Shown one piece after another: positions 46,842 to 57,775 of a stretch of DNA of 64,000 bases. Source of the stretch: Dryomyza anilis. Lineage: Eukaryota > Arthropoda > Insecta > Diptera > Dryomyzidae. Under the pieces are notes generated by a model. It was not told the DNA's origin. It saw only the letters and a list, made by a program, of their open reading frames with translations, and searched no databases. The stretch is from assembly GCA_951804985.1 (NCBI GenBank), contig OX638133.1, forward strand, positions 7,336,501 through 7,400,500, in the 5' to 3' direction. Made by a program: the position numbers and the translations under genes. Positions within the stretch are counted from its first letter, which is position 1. Every line of letters begins with the position of its first letter.

Positions 46842-46946
46842 TAGTCACACTAGAGCGTGTATGTATTGGATCGTCGGAAGCAGTAGCTATTCTTGGCAGC
46901 ACATCATCGAGGAAAAAAAACAACAACAAAAACAAAATCACGAAAA
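46842..46946 (+). promoter_or_regulatory. Candidate plus-strand promoter and first non-coding exon
   Basis: TAGTCACACTA at 46842-46852 matches the Drosophila core promoter Motif 1 (YGGTCACACTR, bound by M1BP) with one mismatch. It is followed by CAACAACAAAAACAAAATC-type leader sequence and a donor-like AAAA|GTAAGC at 46946. A second strong donor, GCAT|GTAAGT, is at 47234. No coding exon for a plus-strand gene was found in the window, so such a gene would have to continue to the right with V-ATPase subunit a nested on the other strand. The evidence is signal-based only. Confidence 0.3.
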
Positions 46947-47239
46947 GTAAGCGGCGCGAATGTGCGTCCAAGGAGATACAGCTAAGAATATCAAAGATAC
47001 AAAAAAAGATACGAAAAAAAAACTAATTGTTAGGAAATAATTTTAGCAGTTTTTGTTTTCATTAAAAGTGAACCAAAAAAAAAAAATACAATTTAACAAT
47101 GCAATGTAACGACAAGATACAAAATTTACAAGTTCAATTTGTAGCGCGCATCTGTCAGATACACGCAGCCACAGAAAAAACTGCTAAAACTTAACGTCAG
47201 CATAGATTCTTCGCAGTTCTCAATGTCTAAGCATGTAAG

Positions 47240-48432
47240 TGTTTACAGTTGCTTCAAGATTTACACAGCGCTATAAGTAATATTGATGTTAATTCTTTTT
47301 ATGTATCTGCGAGATACAAAAAAGTATCTGTAGTCATTTAGCAGCCGCTAAATGCAGTAAACAATGAAAAGTGAATTGCAAAACATATTATTTTGTTTTA
47401 GTTTTCTATTTTTTTGCAAATATTAGTGGTTTTGTAGTTTTGTAGCTGGCGCTAACACGCGTTTTGACGTCACCAAGATGTTGTGGCTTATTTATATTGT
47501 TTTTAATTGGTTTATACGCTACATTAATTTTATAAGGTATTTTCACTTTGGTCATCAATTTGCAACATCCAGAATTCATGATTAACATCATTTCCTGAGT
47601 CAGCATCTCCTGAGCATTCGTCTGTCTGTCCGTTTCTTAATGATTCATGATTACGAAAAAATAACAAAGGCTAGATTAATAAAATTCAGAATCTAGATTA
47701 CTTGTATATCTCTGATATCTGGTATTAATAATCGGTTCATTATAAAATGTTTTACTATCACTTTTATGAATGTACCTATCACTTTTATTTTATTTTTTAA
47801 ATCCCATTTAATATATAAAAATTACTAATATTTTCCTCGCGAATTGCTTTAATTGGGTAGTTGTTATCATTATGTTTTTTGATTCTGTGTAACAACTAAT
47901 TTAATTTAATTTAAACATGTCCAATACAACATCAGGAAATTCCATACAAATTCGGCACCAATTGCAAATAGCAATCATTAGCATAAATGCAATTTTAATT
48001 CAATTATATTTAAACACGCATTCACTACAAACCACTATACAACTCTACTATAGCGGCTCTATCAAACCACCAATAAACCCTACATTAGAAAAGTATTTTT
48101 GTACCCATTGCATGTTCGTTAATATTACCCTCGATGCATTTGAAAAAGTACATTATATCTATATTTCCATTATATGTTTTGACAAACTATAATTGAGTCG
48201 ATGTGCACAGAGTACATTCCAAAATAAATTAATTAATTAAATAACTAATATGACATTTGCGGATATAAGTTAATGGGCAAAAACTTAAATAGTAACTGCT
48301 ATTTAATGCTAATTATTAAATTTACCCTAAGGGTTACTAAACATTTGCATACTACATCAAAAAATATATGAAATATATGAATGTTAGAAATAATATCAAC
48401 TGAGTAATATTTAATAAAATCGATTTAAAATC
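47240..48432. other. Gene-free stretch
   Basis: A 91-codon frame at 47917-48192 has ordinary composition but no recognised domain, no supporting splice sites and no homologous feature. A short diverged GTCTGTCTGTCCG tract is at 47.62 kb. Nothing else was recognised. Confidence 0.35.
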
Positions 48433-48662
48433 AAGGATTGAAACCTTAACGAATAACTGTCGATTACGGTTTCGATTTTAAGTTTATAGTCGGACGACAA
48501 ACGAGAGTACGGCAATAGTGAAAATAGTACAATAATGAAGAGGAACGAAAGTAGTGAAGAAAAAAACAAATAGCTTTGTCTATTTTATACCGTTTAAATC
48601 GGTTATGGATATCGGTTTATTTCTGATTTTCGTATAACTGTTTCGGTTACGATTTCAATCCT
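48433..48662. mobile_element. MITE with AAGGATTGAAA termini
   Basis: AAGGATTGAAACCTTAACGA and TAACTGTCGATTACGGTTTC at the left pair with GTTTCGGTTACGATTTCAAT then CCTT at the right, about 45 bp per arm. It is a single copy in the window. Confidence 0.55.
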
Positions 48663-48751
48663 TACTTAAAATGAATTTAAAATTGCGTTAATTAGTGAGG
48701 AATTTCTACTATAATATTGAACATGCAATAATAATGATAATAAAAATATGT

Positions 48752-48835
48752 TGACGGTCGCTGGCATCGAACCCGGGACCTTTCCAACGTAGTCCAACGC
48801 ACTAATAAATCAGGCTAACGACGCTACAATATTTA
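48752..48835 (-). repeat. tRNA-like repeat (family 3)
   Basis: On the minus strand TTAGTGCGTTGGACTACG is followed by GGTCCCGGGTTCGATGCC, a B-box match in tRNA-like context. The A-box region is damaged (TTAGCCTGATTTATTAGTG). Probably a SINE head; body not defined. Not a plausible functional tRNA because the D arm and acceptor stem do not close. Confidence 0.45.
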
Positions 48836-48926
48836 TTATGTGGGTTGAAGAGCCTGCGGTAAAGTGGGATACGTTTTGATTTTCTTCCAAAAAAAGTAAG
48901 TTTTATAATTCATTTTACAATCCATA

Positions 48927-49276
48927 CACACAAAAAATTTCACCAACTACCAAGATTCATCATATTGATGAATTCATTCATTGAATTAAAAGCGTATTTT
49001 TTAAATGTTTTTCATTGCAATATTTTTTTTAACATCAAATTTCAAAAACAAATTTATCTCCATTTATACATTTATGTATTTATAATTCTTCAATTATTTA
49101 TAATATATAAATAAATGCTTATTATTCAAAGCCTCCATTTCATCATATTAATAAAAAAGTGAACATTATATTGATGAATTTTGGTCATCAAACCATATTA
49201 ATTTAAATATCATATATCATATAAGAATTATAAATACGTCAATGTGTAAATGGTGACAAATTTTTGTTTGAAATGT
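48927..49276. mobile_element. Foldback MITE F2, copy c (truncated)
   Basis: CACACAAAAAATTTCACCAA with TA to the left starts it. The arms then run to about 49276, where the complementary terminus is missing. Confidence 0.6.
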
Positions 49277-49460
49277 CCCACTTTACCACACATTCCAGGT
49301 TGGATTTTATTTGAAAAATTACACCGTCCAACACTATTTTGCACACATGAAAAAATCGGCCAATACATGAAACTAGTGTTTTTTTGGATCAATTCGTTTA
49401 CGGTTTTTATTTGCATTTGAAATGCAAGTACATATCACATTTTCATAATAATGTTTTTTT

Positions 49461-49708
49461 GCGGCACACATTTTGTAGCTGCGATCCCTCAGAGTATGAA
49501 TATGAAAACAGTTCTCCAATTTCAATTCGATTAAAGGTTTTATTCCCATTTGAAATGGTCCTATAAGATATTTGAAAAATCAATGCGGCACACATTTTGT
49601 AGCTGCGATCCCTCAGAGTATGAATATGAAAACGGTTTTCCAATTTCAATTTGATTAAAGGTTTTATTCCCATTTGAAATGGTCCTATAAGATATTTGAA
49701 AAATCAAT
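49461..49708. repeat. Tandem duplication, 124-bp period
   Basis: Two direct copies starting GCGGCACACATTTTGTAGCT (49461 and 49585) and running through TCCCATTTGAAATGGTCC. They differ at only a few positions, so the duplication is recent. It is not coding. Confidence 0.85.
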
Positions 49709-50439
49709 TTCAATTTATTAAATACAAATAAAAGCTGTATACGACTTAATATCAGGCAACCATTTTCATATTCATACTGAGTGCTGTCTCAGCTATGAAG
49801 ACATCTAACTTTTTTTAAACGATCGACCAAAAATTTGATATACACTTGCTTTTCAAATGCAAATAAAACCATTTAACGAATCCAGATCCAGAAAAACGTG
49901 TATTTTGTTTTTTAGCCTACTTTAAGAATATAAAGCATTTTCTCATATGCGCAGTCAAAAATTGAATTTTGTCGTACGGTGTTATATTTAATATTTGGTA
50001 TTTTGTATGTTTGGATTATGAAAACTAATGAATTTATTTTTAAATATGCATTTCTCATTTTAAATCCTAAAACTGATGAATTCATTTTTTGTATATACAT
50101 TTCTCATTTTAAATCCTAAATTTGTTGTCCATATAAATTTGGGGTTGCCCCTTACATAATACATTTTCAATCTCGAAATGTCAATTCCTGAATCGTATTA
50201 ATTATTTCACAAAAAAACATAGACAATTATTCAATAACGTAATAAATGATTCAACCCATTAAGCAATTTAGGAATGCTCTCATAAACGAGACACATTTTA
50301 TTCATTACTAAAAGCATAAAATTTAAAATTGTGTTTGAGAGCAGAGAAAATTGACTCAGACATTTTTTTCTTTAAAGTGTAATTTCGGAGCAATCCGAAT
50401 AATGGTTCATAAAAGACTATCATGGGGTACTCACACATA
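49709..50439. other. Gene-free AT-rich stretch
   Basis: Two short repeats of 'CATTTCTCATTTTAAATCCTAAA' lie near 50.05 and 50.10 kb. Nothing else was recognised. Confidence 0.4.
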
Positions 50440-50655
50440 TACCCTCAATATTCCCTCAAATCCTATTAAAATTTATCAATAGGACAATTATTGATTAAAA
50501 TAGTATACAAAAAATAAATCTTTTCATATAAACTCTATAGCAATGTCATGGTATTTTCTAGTATTTAATGATATTTTCCGATTAAAATAATAATTTATAA
50601 TATTGACTATTTTTAATAGTAAAAAACTATTATTTATATAGCTTTTTTCTGGGTG
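50440..50655. mobile_element. Foldback MITE F3, half element
   Basis: ATTCCCTCAAATCCTATTAA through TTGACTATTTTTAATAG to CTTTTTTCTGGGTG with TA to the right. It corresponds to one arm of the 14.8-15.96 kb element. Confidence 0.6.
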
Positions 50656-50678
50656 TACTATTATAAAACTGATTTACT

Positions 50679-50834
50679 TAATGCCCGATTTACATTGTAT
50701 CTTCTGTGAGTCTCACTGTATCTCCTAGGGGTGAATTTTTTCAAAAAAATACTATTTTTATATGAAAATTTAAAAAATGCAACCCTAGGAGATACAGTGA
50801 GACTCACAGAAGATACAATGTAAATCGGGCATTA
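50679..50834. repeat. Near-perfect hairpin with 50-bp arms
   Basis: AATGCCCGATTTACATTGTA, TCTTCTGTGAGTCTCACTG and TATCTCCTAGGG are repeated in exact complement on the right. The loop is about 50 bp of AT-rich DNA. The lack of arm divergence suggests a recent insertion. No other copy in the window. Confidence 0.8.
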
Positions 50835-51530
50835 TTCGTTTTGAATTTGAAATATAGATTCAGGTTTCGGAAACGAGTTCTCCAATTTAGTGGTATAAAA
50901 GTCTATTAAATATGGAGATCTTTGAGCCATTTTTTCTCTTCATTGTGCTCAAATATGAATGTTTAAAGTTTAAGTCCTTGGTTCAAATTTAGGTATTTAA
51001 ATTTTTGCACTCATCAATGATTTCGGGAGACATTTTGGGCACTTGTAGGCGCTCAAATATGAATCTTTTAGCTTCGATAGATGAGTTTGTCTCTTTTAAA
51101 TATAACTCATACTTCTATGGGCCTTTTGGATCTTTTAGCACTGCAGCAATATTGTTGCAACATTATAATATTTCTGTAGTATTACAGCAATATTCATGCT
51201 GTAGGGGTTGTAGCACTCAAAACTATCATATATTTAAAAGTCATAAAATGTTAAAATGGGGAAGTTTTCGTCCCATATATCGAGGCAATCGAGTAAATGT
51301 GATTCTCTCATAAAATTTCCATTTTTCTGTGAAAATTATTATAACCGACAATTGTGACACGAAAAAGTCGATTGAAAGAATGCAAAATAATTAATAAATA
51401 CATTCACGAATGAACAAAATTATTTTTTGTACTATCAATTATTAGAATGAATGTAATTTAAGTTATACATTATTTTGGAATATTAATGGAAAATAATAAT
51501 TTGTTTTCATTATTTCATAGGTTTATGAAA
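50835..51530. other. Gene-free stretch
   Basis: A 102-codon frame at 51005-51313 was examined. It shows no domain, ordinary base composition and no splice support, and includes a short GCAATATT-repeat. Unassigned. Confidence 0.35.
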
Positions 51531-51975
51531 TGAAAAGAAAACGGTTTTTATTTTTCAATGATAAAATTTAAAAATGAAAACAATTAATATTTTTTATAGA
51601 TTAAAATTATGTACACACAAAAAAATAATCGACGTAAATATAGCAACCGACATTAATTGCATTCATTAATCAATCCAGCAATGAAATTCACTAGAAAAGA
51701 AAACGATTTTTATTTTTCAATGATAAAATTTAAAAATGAAAACAATTATTATTTTTCGTAGATTAAAATTATGTACACACAAAAAAATAATCGACGTAAA
51801 TAGAGCAACCGACATTAATTGCATTCATTAATCAATCCAGCAATGAAATTCACTAATTTAATGAAAACATTTGCTATTCTTCGTTAATTCAGCAATTCCG
51901 TTTGCTAATATGAATATTTGTACCTAGATACAATTAATGTCGGTTGCTATATTTACGTCGATTATTTTTTCTGTG
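51531..51975. mobile_element. F4 MITE with a 162-bp duplication of its left end and flank
   Basis: The element at 51776-51975 (CACACAAAAAAATAATCGAC to TTTTTTCTGTG, TA both sides) is preceded by a direct duplicate that contains 80 bp of host flank (AAAAGAAAACG(G/A)TTTTTAT) plus the first 75 bp of the MITE (51614-51690). The duplication therefore happened after the MITE inserted. Confidence 0.8.
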
Positions 51976-52208
51976 TAGATGAAAATTATTCTACATTCTG
52001 TGGTACGCAAGTATGTTATGGATGTTGTCTGTTACCAATTGGTTCTTTTGGAAATGGTTCTAGAAACCAAATGCAACATTGTACATTTTCTGTGTAGATG
52101 AAAATTATTCTACATTCTGTGGTACGCAAGTATGTTATGGATGTTGTCTGTTACCAATTGGTTCTTTTGGAAATGGTTCTAGAAACCAAATGCAACATTG
52201 TACATTCT
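51971..52208. repeat. Tandem duplication, 119-bp period
   Basis: CTGTGTAGATGAAAATTATT through GGTTCTTTTGGAAATGGTTC to GCAACATTGTACATT appears twice with essentially no differences. The first unit begins inside the last bases of the F4 element. Confidence 0.85.
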
Positions 52209-52830
52209 TTTGGATCAATTTCGTAAATTAGGATTTAGCCAAAATATAACTGTATCATTTGACATATTTTTAGACGTATTCCACAAGAAGAATTTGACCA
52301 GAGTCACACTGCGTCATTAGGCATTTTTTTTTATAAATTAGTGTCTTTTCATGGGATTTTCCCCAAAGAACTTATTTCAATTTATTTAAAGAAAATTTCA
52401 CGTACGTTAAACCAATTCTCTCAAAATTTACAGGATAAAATGCTAAATATCTGAGATTTGATACGAGCTATGGAAAAACGAAATTTTGCATTAATGACAG
52501 GTATTTGTATTTTCGTTTCGCCTGCATTGATCTCTCACAGTTGACATTATCATCTGACAGCAACACGAATTGTCAACCGTAGGTGTTCGATTTTGATTGA
52601 CAATTTACAGCAGCTACGTTTTTTGTGCGCATTTCCGCCATGTTTTCGACATTCAATGACGTTCACAGCCACGGCTTGTCAGAACTACATGCATTTTAAA
52701 CATATTTATATTTATATCATGGTTGTAGCTGTCACTTAAATTTATGATGACTGTATTTTTTCAGCAAAAAAACTATATAAAAGAGACAAATGCAGTTTAT
52801 ATAATTTTATGAAATTCTTAAATTTTTTTG
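52209..52830. other. Region 3' of the V-ATPase gene
   Basis: A higher-complexity segment at 52.5-52.68 kb (GTTGACATTATCATCTGACA, TTTCCGCCATGTTTTCGACA) resembles regulatory or leader DNA, but no exon can be defined. Otherwise nothing. Confidence 0.3.
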
Positions 52831-52835
52831 ATAAC

Positions 52836-52841
52836 TTTATT
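52836..52841 (-). terminator. Candidate polyadenylation signal of V-ATPase subunit a
   Basis: TTTATT on the plus strand reads AATAAA on the minus strand, about 195 bases after the stop codon. This is the first canonical hexamer in a plausible 3' UTR position that I noticed. Confidence 0.4.
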
Positions 52842-53033
52842 CAATTTGTAAACTTCGTATTTTAATTTTTTTCTGAGAATCACAATTTCTGAATATAAAA
52901 TAAAAATAATTAAAATTTTAATAATTATCAAGTTTTAAGTAAAAGTTATTTGCCAAATATAAATATAAAAATATACATATAAAATAAATATTTCCACACC
53001 AATATTTCTTCTAATCCTTGATCGTCAGTTGCG

Positions 53034-53380
53034 TCAATCAGATGCGTTACTCTTCGGAAATCGAAATGGTGAAAACAATTCGCCAGAACCGCTGTAAAAT
53101 TTCGACTGAAACTCTACCCAATGCAAACGTAGCGTATGCAGGAAAGCAGACAAACCCTCCATGATAACCAGAATCGCGAGAGTTAGAATAGCCCAAAACC
53201 AAAAAGCCAAATACAGAAAGATAGCGTCCACCCAACCCATGCCAAGGGTGAGTGGCTTTGCAAGCACCATATTCCATAGCACAGTCGATAGCTGATCGTG
53301 TGCTAAGGAAAGAGCCCAGAGACGTAGATACGAAGCGGTGTGCGAAACAGAGCCCAAGACACTCTCAATACAATGAATAC
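53034..53380 (-). CDS. Vha100: V-ATPase V0 subunit a, coding exon 2 (C-terminal)
   Basis: Final exon of the V0 subunit a gene, residues 758-872. It begins after acceptor TTTCCTAG with [19 protein letters not shown], the most conserved part of the family. Arg777 in [12 protein letters not shown] corresponds to the essential transmembrane arginine (Arg735 of yeast Vph1) that drives proton release from the c-ring. Two further hydrophobic segments follow ([19 protein letters not shown], then [19 protein letters not shown]). The end, [15 protein letters not shown] and FSPFRF, is the typical family C terminus, so the protein is complete. The stop codon is at 53034-53036. Confidence 0.95.
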
Positions 53381-53438
53381 CTAGGAAATGGTCGAATCTT
53401 AAAACATTTCGATTTAATGGATCATTTTGCTCACAAAC
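53381..53438 (-). other. V-ATPase subunit a intron (58 bp)
   Basis: Donor CATCAAG|GTTTGT and acceptor TTTCCTAG on the minus strand. Splicing in phase 1 restores [10 protein letters not shown], matching the family across this position, whereas reading through gives a stop. Confidence 0.92.
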
Positions 53439-55710
53439 CTTGATGTATCCACAATTCACCTATATTGACCTTTATAACTTCAGGTTTTTCTGCAGTTTCC
53501 TTTTTTACCACATCCTCCTCCGATGATGCGTTTTCATATTCAATTTGATACACCAAGGACTTGCGTACACTTTGCAATGTATTTCGTCTCATCTCCTCCT
53601 GGGCCTCTACGTCCTTGACCTCTTCAATCTGACGGCTCTGCAGCATATAGAGTATCGGTTTCCCGGCCAATAGTATCGGTATGCAAAATAGTGCCGTAAA
53701 TAGCAGTAGATACTGCATGGCATTCTGGCCATTGTACATGGTATCTAAACAACCATCCGGCGGTTTATCGGATGATTTCATCAAGATCATATCGATAAAA
53801 ACTATTAGAATAGAAGGTGCACAAGCTGAATTGTACGGCTCTGCATAGTGACCGCCAAATGTGGACCATTTATAAAATATCAGAAAGACCAGATACACGA
53901 AGAGACAGCACAAAAATATAATTTGTGGAAAACACACCAAATACAAATCGGCTGAACTTTTGAAAAACATTTGATTAGTTGTGCTCAAAAGCAAGCCGAA
54001 CAGCATTTGCGTTACGCCCAAAATAATGGCCAACTTCATTTTCAGCGAGTTGAATGTTATAATTGCATTTTCGCCGGATGCATCCCAAACAGGGTCCATG
54101 CCGAAAATATACGGCGTGCCCTCATAGTACTCCGGCAATGCTGGATCTAACTCAAGATATTTATTTTCATGAACCGTTGACTCGTTGTAGCTGACCCTCC
54201 AATGGGAACCAAAGATATTAAAAGACTTGGAGAACATATCGTTGTAGATTAATCCGGTGTATACCGAAAAAACGCCCATTAACATGATCACATATCGACC
54301 GCCGAACAAGAGATTCCATATCTCGTTTTGATTAACGTTCTCCTGCTGTTTAATTTCCAGTTCTTTCTCTTTGTTCACCATCCAAAAACCAAAAATTGCC
54401 ATTATCAGACCATGTCCGATGTCACCGAACATTACGGCGAACAGAAAAGGAAATGTAATGATGGTATAGGGTGCCGGATTCAACTCCTGATACGTTGCCA
54501 CACCATAGGAATCAACAAGATTCTGAAAGCCTTGCGTAAAACGATTCAAACGAAAAAACGTTGGAGGCGGTTTCTTGGTGCTATCGAAGTTTGACAGTTC
54601 CGTGAGTATGGGTGGAAACATCATGCCCGCATCACCCTTAGATGCGCGTTTTGTGCCACGATGTAGAGCCTGCTTCACATTGGCTATTTCGGATGTGGGT
54701 ATCCAACATTCTGCCTGCAAATACTTGCCATTCTCTAACTGTTCCACCACCTGCAGCTTATTCAGCACATGATAGATCATAAGCATCTTCTTAACTTTGA
54801 TCCTCCAGACATAGAGTTCGGCGGCGACAATCACTAGTACGCGTCGTCGTTGCACATTTGTCTCGTCGAGCACATATTTCATAGCTTCTATGTCATCGCC
54901 CAGTTCGTTGCTTCTCTTTGCACGCATCTCACGAGACTCCGGACACTCGAACAGAGTCGCATGAAACCCCTGACACACTTTCGAGATCTTATCGCGCATT
55001 GATCTACCCTGGAAGAATATCACAAATGCAAATTTACGCACCGGTCCATGCTTGCGATTCAAATCCTCCAACGGCTCTTCGATCTCTGCGTGTCGCATAT
55101 AGAAATTGCCGTGGCATACCCGCCACAACATTAACTCGAAACTGTGAAAACGTTCGATCGGTATGGAACCCGAAAAGAAACCCAGACGTTGATGTTGGTC
55201 ATGACTATCTATCCGTTTAGTGCCATCGCGCATCAGTGCCATGACGACACTGTCCGACCAGGCCATAACCGTTTTCGTTTTGCGTTCGGCATAGAGAAAC
55301 TCGCTAACAATGTTCAGCACGTGGTAACTCTCTTTGAGCAAATTATTCTGTCGGCACAGCGCTTCGTAATTGGTCTCAACATCCATTAGGTCCTCGTTCA
55401 GTTGCAGCAGGACGCCTTCGATTTCCTTCAAGTTCTTGGCCTGTGGAATATGCGAATCCACATCGGAGTAGTAGATGGTTTTCAGGCCACACTCATCGAT
55501 TTCCGTTTGCATGTGTTGCATGATGCGTTGCAACTCTTTGCAGCGCTGCACTTTATCGGTGAATTGCATGTTCGGTTTGTGATCGGCATCGTGAAGATTG
55601 TTGAATTGCACCACGCCCAGAGTTCCCAATTCGGCGAGACAATCGAATGCAGATTCGGTGTGCAGCAGCATGGAGCACAGAGACATTTCCTCGCTGCGAA
55701 AGAACGCCAT
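53439..55710 (-). CDS. Vha100: V-ATPase V0 subunit a, coding exon 1
   Basis: Membrane subunit a of the vacuolar H+-ATPase, which holds the proton half-channels and the peripheral-stalk docking domain. This exon codes residues 1-757 of 872. It starts [20 protein letters not shown], the normal family N terminus (F/LFRSEEM), so the first ATG is right and no upstream coding exon is needed. Residues 1 to about 390 form the cytosolic domain with long coiled-coil arms. Transmembrane segments start at about 413 ([16 protein letters not shown] with [15 protein letters not shown]) and continue near 472-490, 560-577, 593-613, 630-645 and 666-688. The loop [17 protein letters not shown] to [15 protein letters not shown] is acidic and variable, as usual. 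Total length is normal for the family (about 800-890). Flies carry several paralogues (Vha100-1 to -5), and I cannot say which this is. One intron only is unusually simple for the family, which may fit a tissue-restricted paralogue. Confidence 0.96.
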
Positions 55711-55785
55711 CGTCTTTTGGTTGTGCCAATTGAACTATTCCGTAATTTGTTTTGAGTATAAAATATAAAAATATTTTTGACAAAA
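55711..55785 (-). promoter_or_regulatory. Candidate core promoter of V-ATPase subunit a
   Basis: On the minus strand TATATTTTATACTC lies about 30 bases upstream of TAGTTCAATTGG, whose TTCAATT is initiator-like. That would give a leader of roughly 25 bases before the ATG. No good 3' splice site lies close to the ATG, which favours a start here over a spliced leader. Confidence 0.35.
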
Positions 55786-56254
55786 GTCGCTCGGCATTCG
55801 TGTCGTAAAAAATGTACTATTCACAATATACGGATGTCTAATTTTAGGAGCACTTATGGATGTACTTCCATAGCATTCTTACAATGAAATAGTTCCGTAA
55901 GAACAAACATTATACACCTATATAGGTTATTTGATAGTAGAAAATTAACTAGAGTTATGTTCGGTATTTTAATAGTGATATTTTCCATTAGAGGTAATTG
56001 ATGGGGTTATCTTATGATAAGTTAAGCGATCAATGCCCCATTTGAAGCCGTTCAAGAAATCTTCGCTAGTTGCCTTAATGTTTGTGGTGAACTGGTTGTA
56101 ATATTTGCTAAGTAGTTTCTATTTTAGTTCATTATGTGGCAGTCGCCAAAAATAGGTTTTTGTACTAACTAAAAACTACATTCTCATTTCAGTAATTATA
56201 TAAAATGGGTTTAATGAATAATTTTATTTATATAATCTATACACTCACTCGGTA
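55786..56254. other. Upstream flank of the V-ATPase gene
   Basis: AT-rich DNA with no recognised site apart from ordinary short palindromes. Confidence 0.4.
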
Positions 56255-56573
56255 GCCGCGGTAGCTCAGTGGTTAGTGCGTTGGACTGCGAGCCGAAAGG
56301 TCCTCGGTTCAAGCCTGGACTGGGGCTAACAACATCTTTTCATAGAAACATTTTTCTATACCGCGCTACCTCTCGTCAGTAAATGGCAAACCTACGAGAG
56401 TAAAACCATTGCCTATGAAAAGCTCTCACCCGCCGTTCGGATTCGGCAATAAACTGTAGGTCCCACCACTTTGAGTACAAATATAACACGCACAGCTCAA
56501 AATGGTGAGAGAGCTCGGCCGAAGTTCTACACAGGACTGTAGCGCCAAACTATTATTATTATATTATTATTAT
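56255..56573 (+). mobile_element. tRNA-derived SINE (family 1), copy 4
   Basis: The best preserved head: GCCGCGGTAGCTCAGTGGTT, then GGTCCTCGGTTCAAGCCTGG. The full body runs to a TTATTA tail, which is directly interrupted by an F3 MITE using TA in the tail as its target. Confidence 0.88.
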
Positions 56574-56574
56574 A

Positions 56575-56805
56575 CACTCAGAAAAAAAAACTCATAAAAT
56601 TCCATTAAAATTAGTCAATAGGACAGTTATTGATTTAATAGTATACAAATAATAAATATTTTCATACAAACTCAAATAAATTGTATAGTATTTTGTATTA
56701 TTTAATTGGATTCACCGATTGAGTTAATAGTTTATTCGATAAATATCCTATTGACTAATTTTAATAGTAAACACTATTAATTTTATTGTATGTTTTTTCT
56801 AAGTG
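56575..56805. mobile_element. Foldback MITE F3, copy d
   Basis: CACTCAGAAAAAAAAACTC to TTTTTTCTAAGTG with TA on both sides. The inner TTAGTCAATAGGACAGTTAT pairs with CTATTGACTAATTTTAATAG. This short form (231 bp) shows the whole family in its simplest shape. Confidence 0.8.
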
Positions 56806-56814
56806 TAATTACAG

Positions 56815-57015
56815 TTTGGCGCAAAAGCTCTGAAAAACCTAGCCCGAGCTCTTTTACCATTTGAGCTGTACGTATTATATTTCTACTCAAAGTGGTGGGA
56901 CATAATGTTTAATGCCGAATCCGAAGAGCGGGGTAACAGCTTTTCAAAGAGCTTTCGTAGGTTTGCAATTGACTGCCGAGAGGTAACGCGGTATAGAAAA
57001 ATGTTTTCTATGAAA
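56815..57015 (-). mobile_element. tRNA-derived SINE (family 1), copy 5, truncated
   Basis: Inverted relative to copy 4: AGTTTGGCGCAAAAGCTCTG start, GAGCTGTACGTATTATATTT and ACCGCGTTACC (in complement) to TCTATGAAAAGAGG. The tRNA head is missing and the copy is more diverged. Confidence 0.7.
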
Positions 57016-57112
57016 AGAGGTCGAATCTGTGTTATGGAATCTTATATTCACTGCGCATTTTACTTATGATATTCAAATAAATTCCTCCGTTTGGTTCATG
57101 AAATTATGCGTA

Positions 57113-57775
57113 CACAGATTAAAAATCTACACCATATTGATGAATTCCATTCTTCAAAACATAATTCACTGTATTGAAGAATCATTCGTAATATTAATGA
57201 CTAACGACATCAATATTACGAATGCGATCATAAATATGATGAACGCTTGGTAACTGTCGAAAAGGTGTTCTTCAATATGATGAACTGTACGTGAAGAATA
57301 TGTTTCATCATATTAATGAACAAATACATAAAATACAAAATATATGTACATCATATTGAAGAATTCTGTTCATCAAACCAAATTTCATGCAAAATATTTA
57401 GCATAGATTTGTTTCCATAACATTTTTTAAATTATTTTCTAAAAACTATATTTTTTTTTTTGAAAAATTCTTATAAAAAATATTAGTTCAACAATATTCA
57501 TCATATTGATGAATATTATGAATAATTTAAAAACAAATTTTAAATTATTCATAAATAGATTATATTCATCAATTTGACGATTCATATACATTGTATTGAA
57601 TATTTCGTTCTTTAGTATTATGATGTTTGGTAGTATGAATAAGTTTATATATATATGAATGCATTTATCAATATGTCATTTAATGAACGATGGTATCAAT
57701 ATGTTGAATCTGATAGTTGGAGAAAAAATGCATAATATTTATGAAAAAATTCATCATATTCATGAATTTTTTGTC
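57113..57775. mobile_element. Foldback MITE F1, copy e
   Basis: CACAGATTAAAAATCTACAC with TA to the left. The arms contain the F1 blocks (AACGCTTGGTAACTGTCGAA; GAACGATGGTATCAATATG). The right terminus is decayed (CATGAATTTTTTGTCCTG). Confidence 0.7.

Noticed and set aside
47917..48192. 91-codon plus-strand frame as a gene
   Set aside because: Starts with a reasonable ATG, but there is no domain, no splice context and no evidence of codon bias.
51005..51313. 102-codon plus-strand frame as a gene
   Set aside because: No recognised family and no supporting signals; likely random in a repeat-rich region.
54328..55755. Several plus-strand frames opposite the V-ATPase gene
   Set aside because: All are antisense to a clearly conserved protein and have no similarity of their own.
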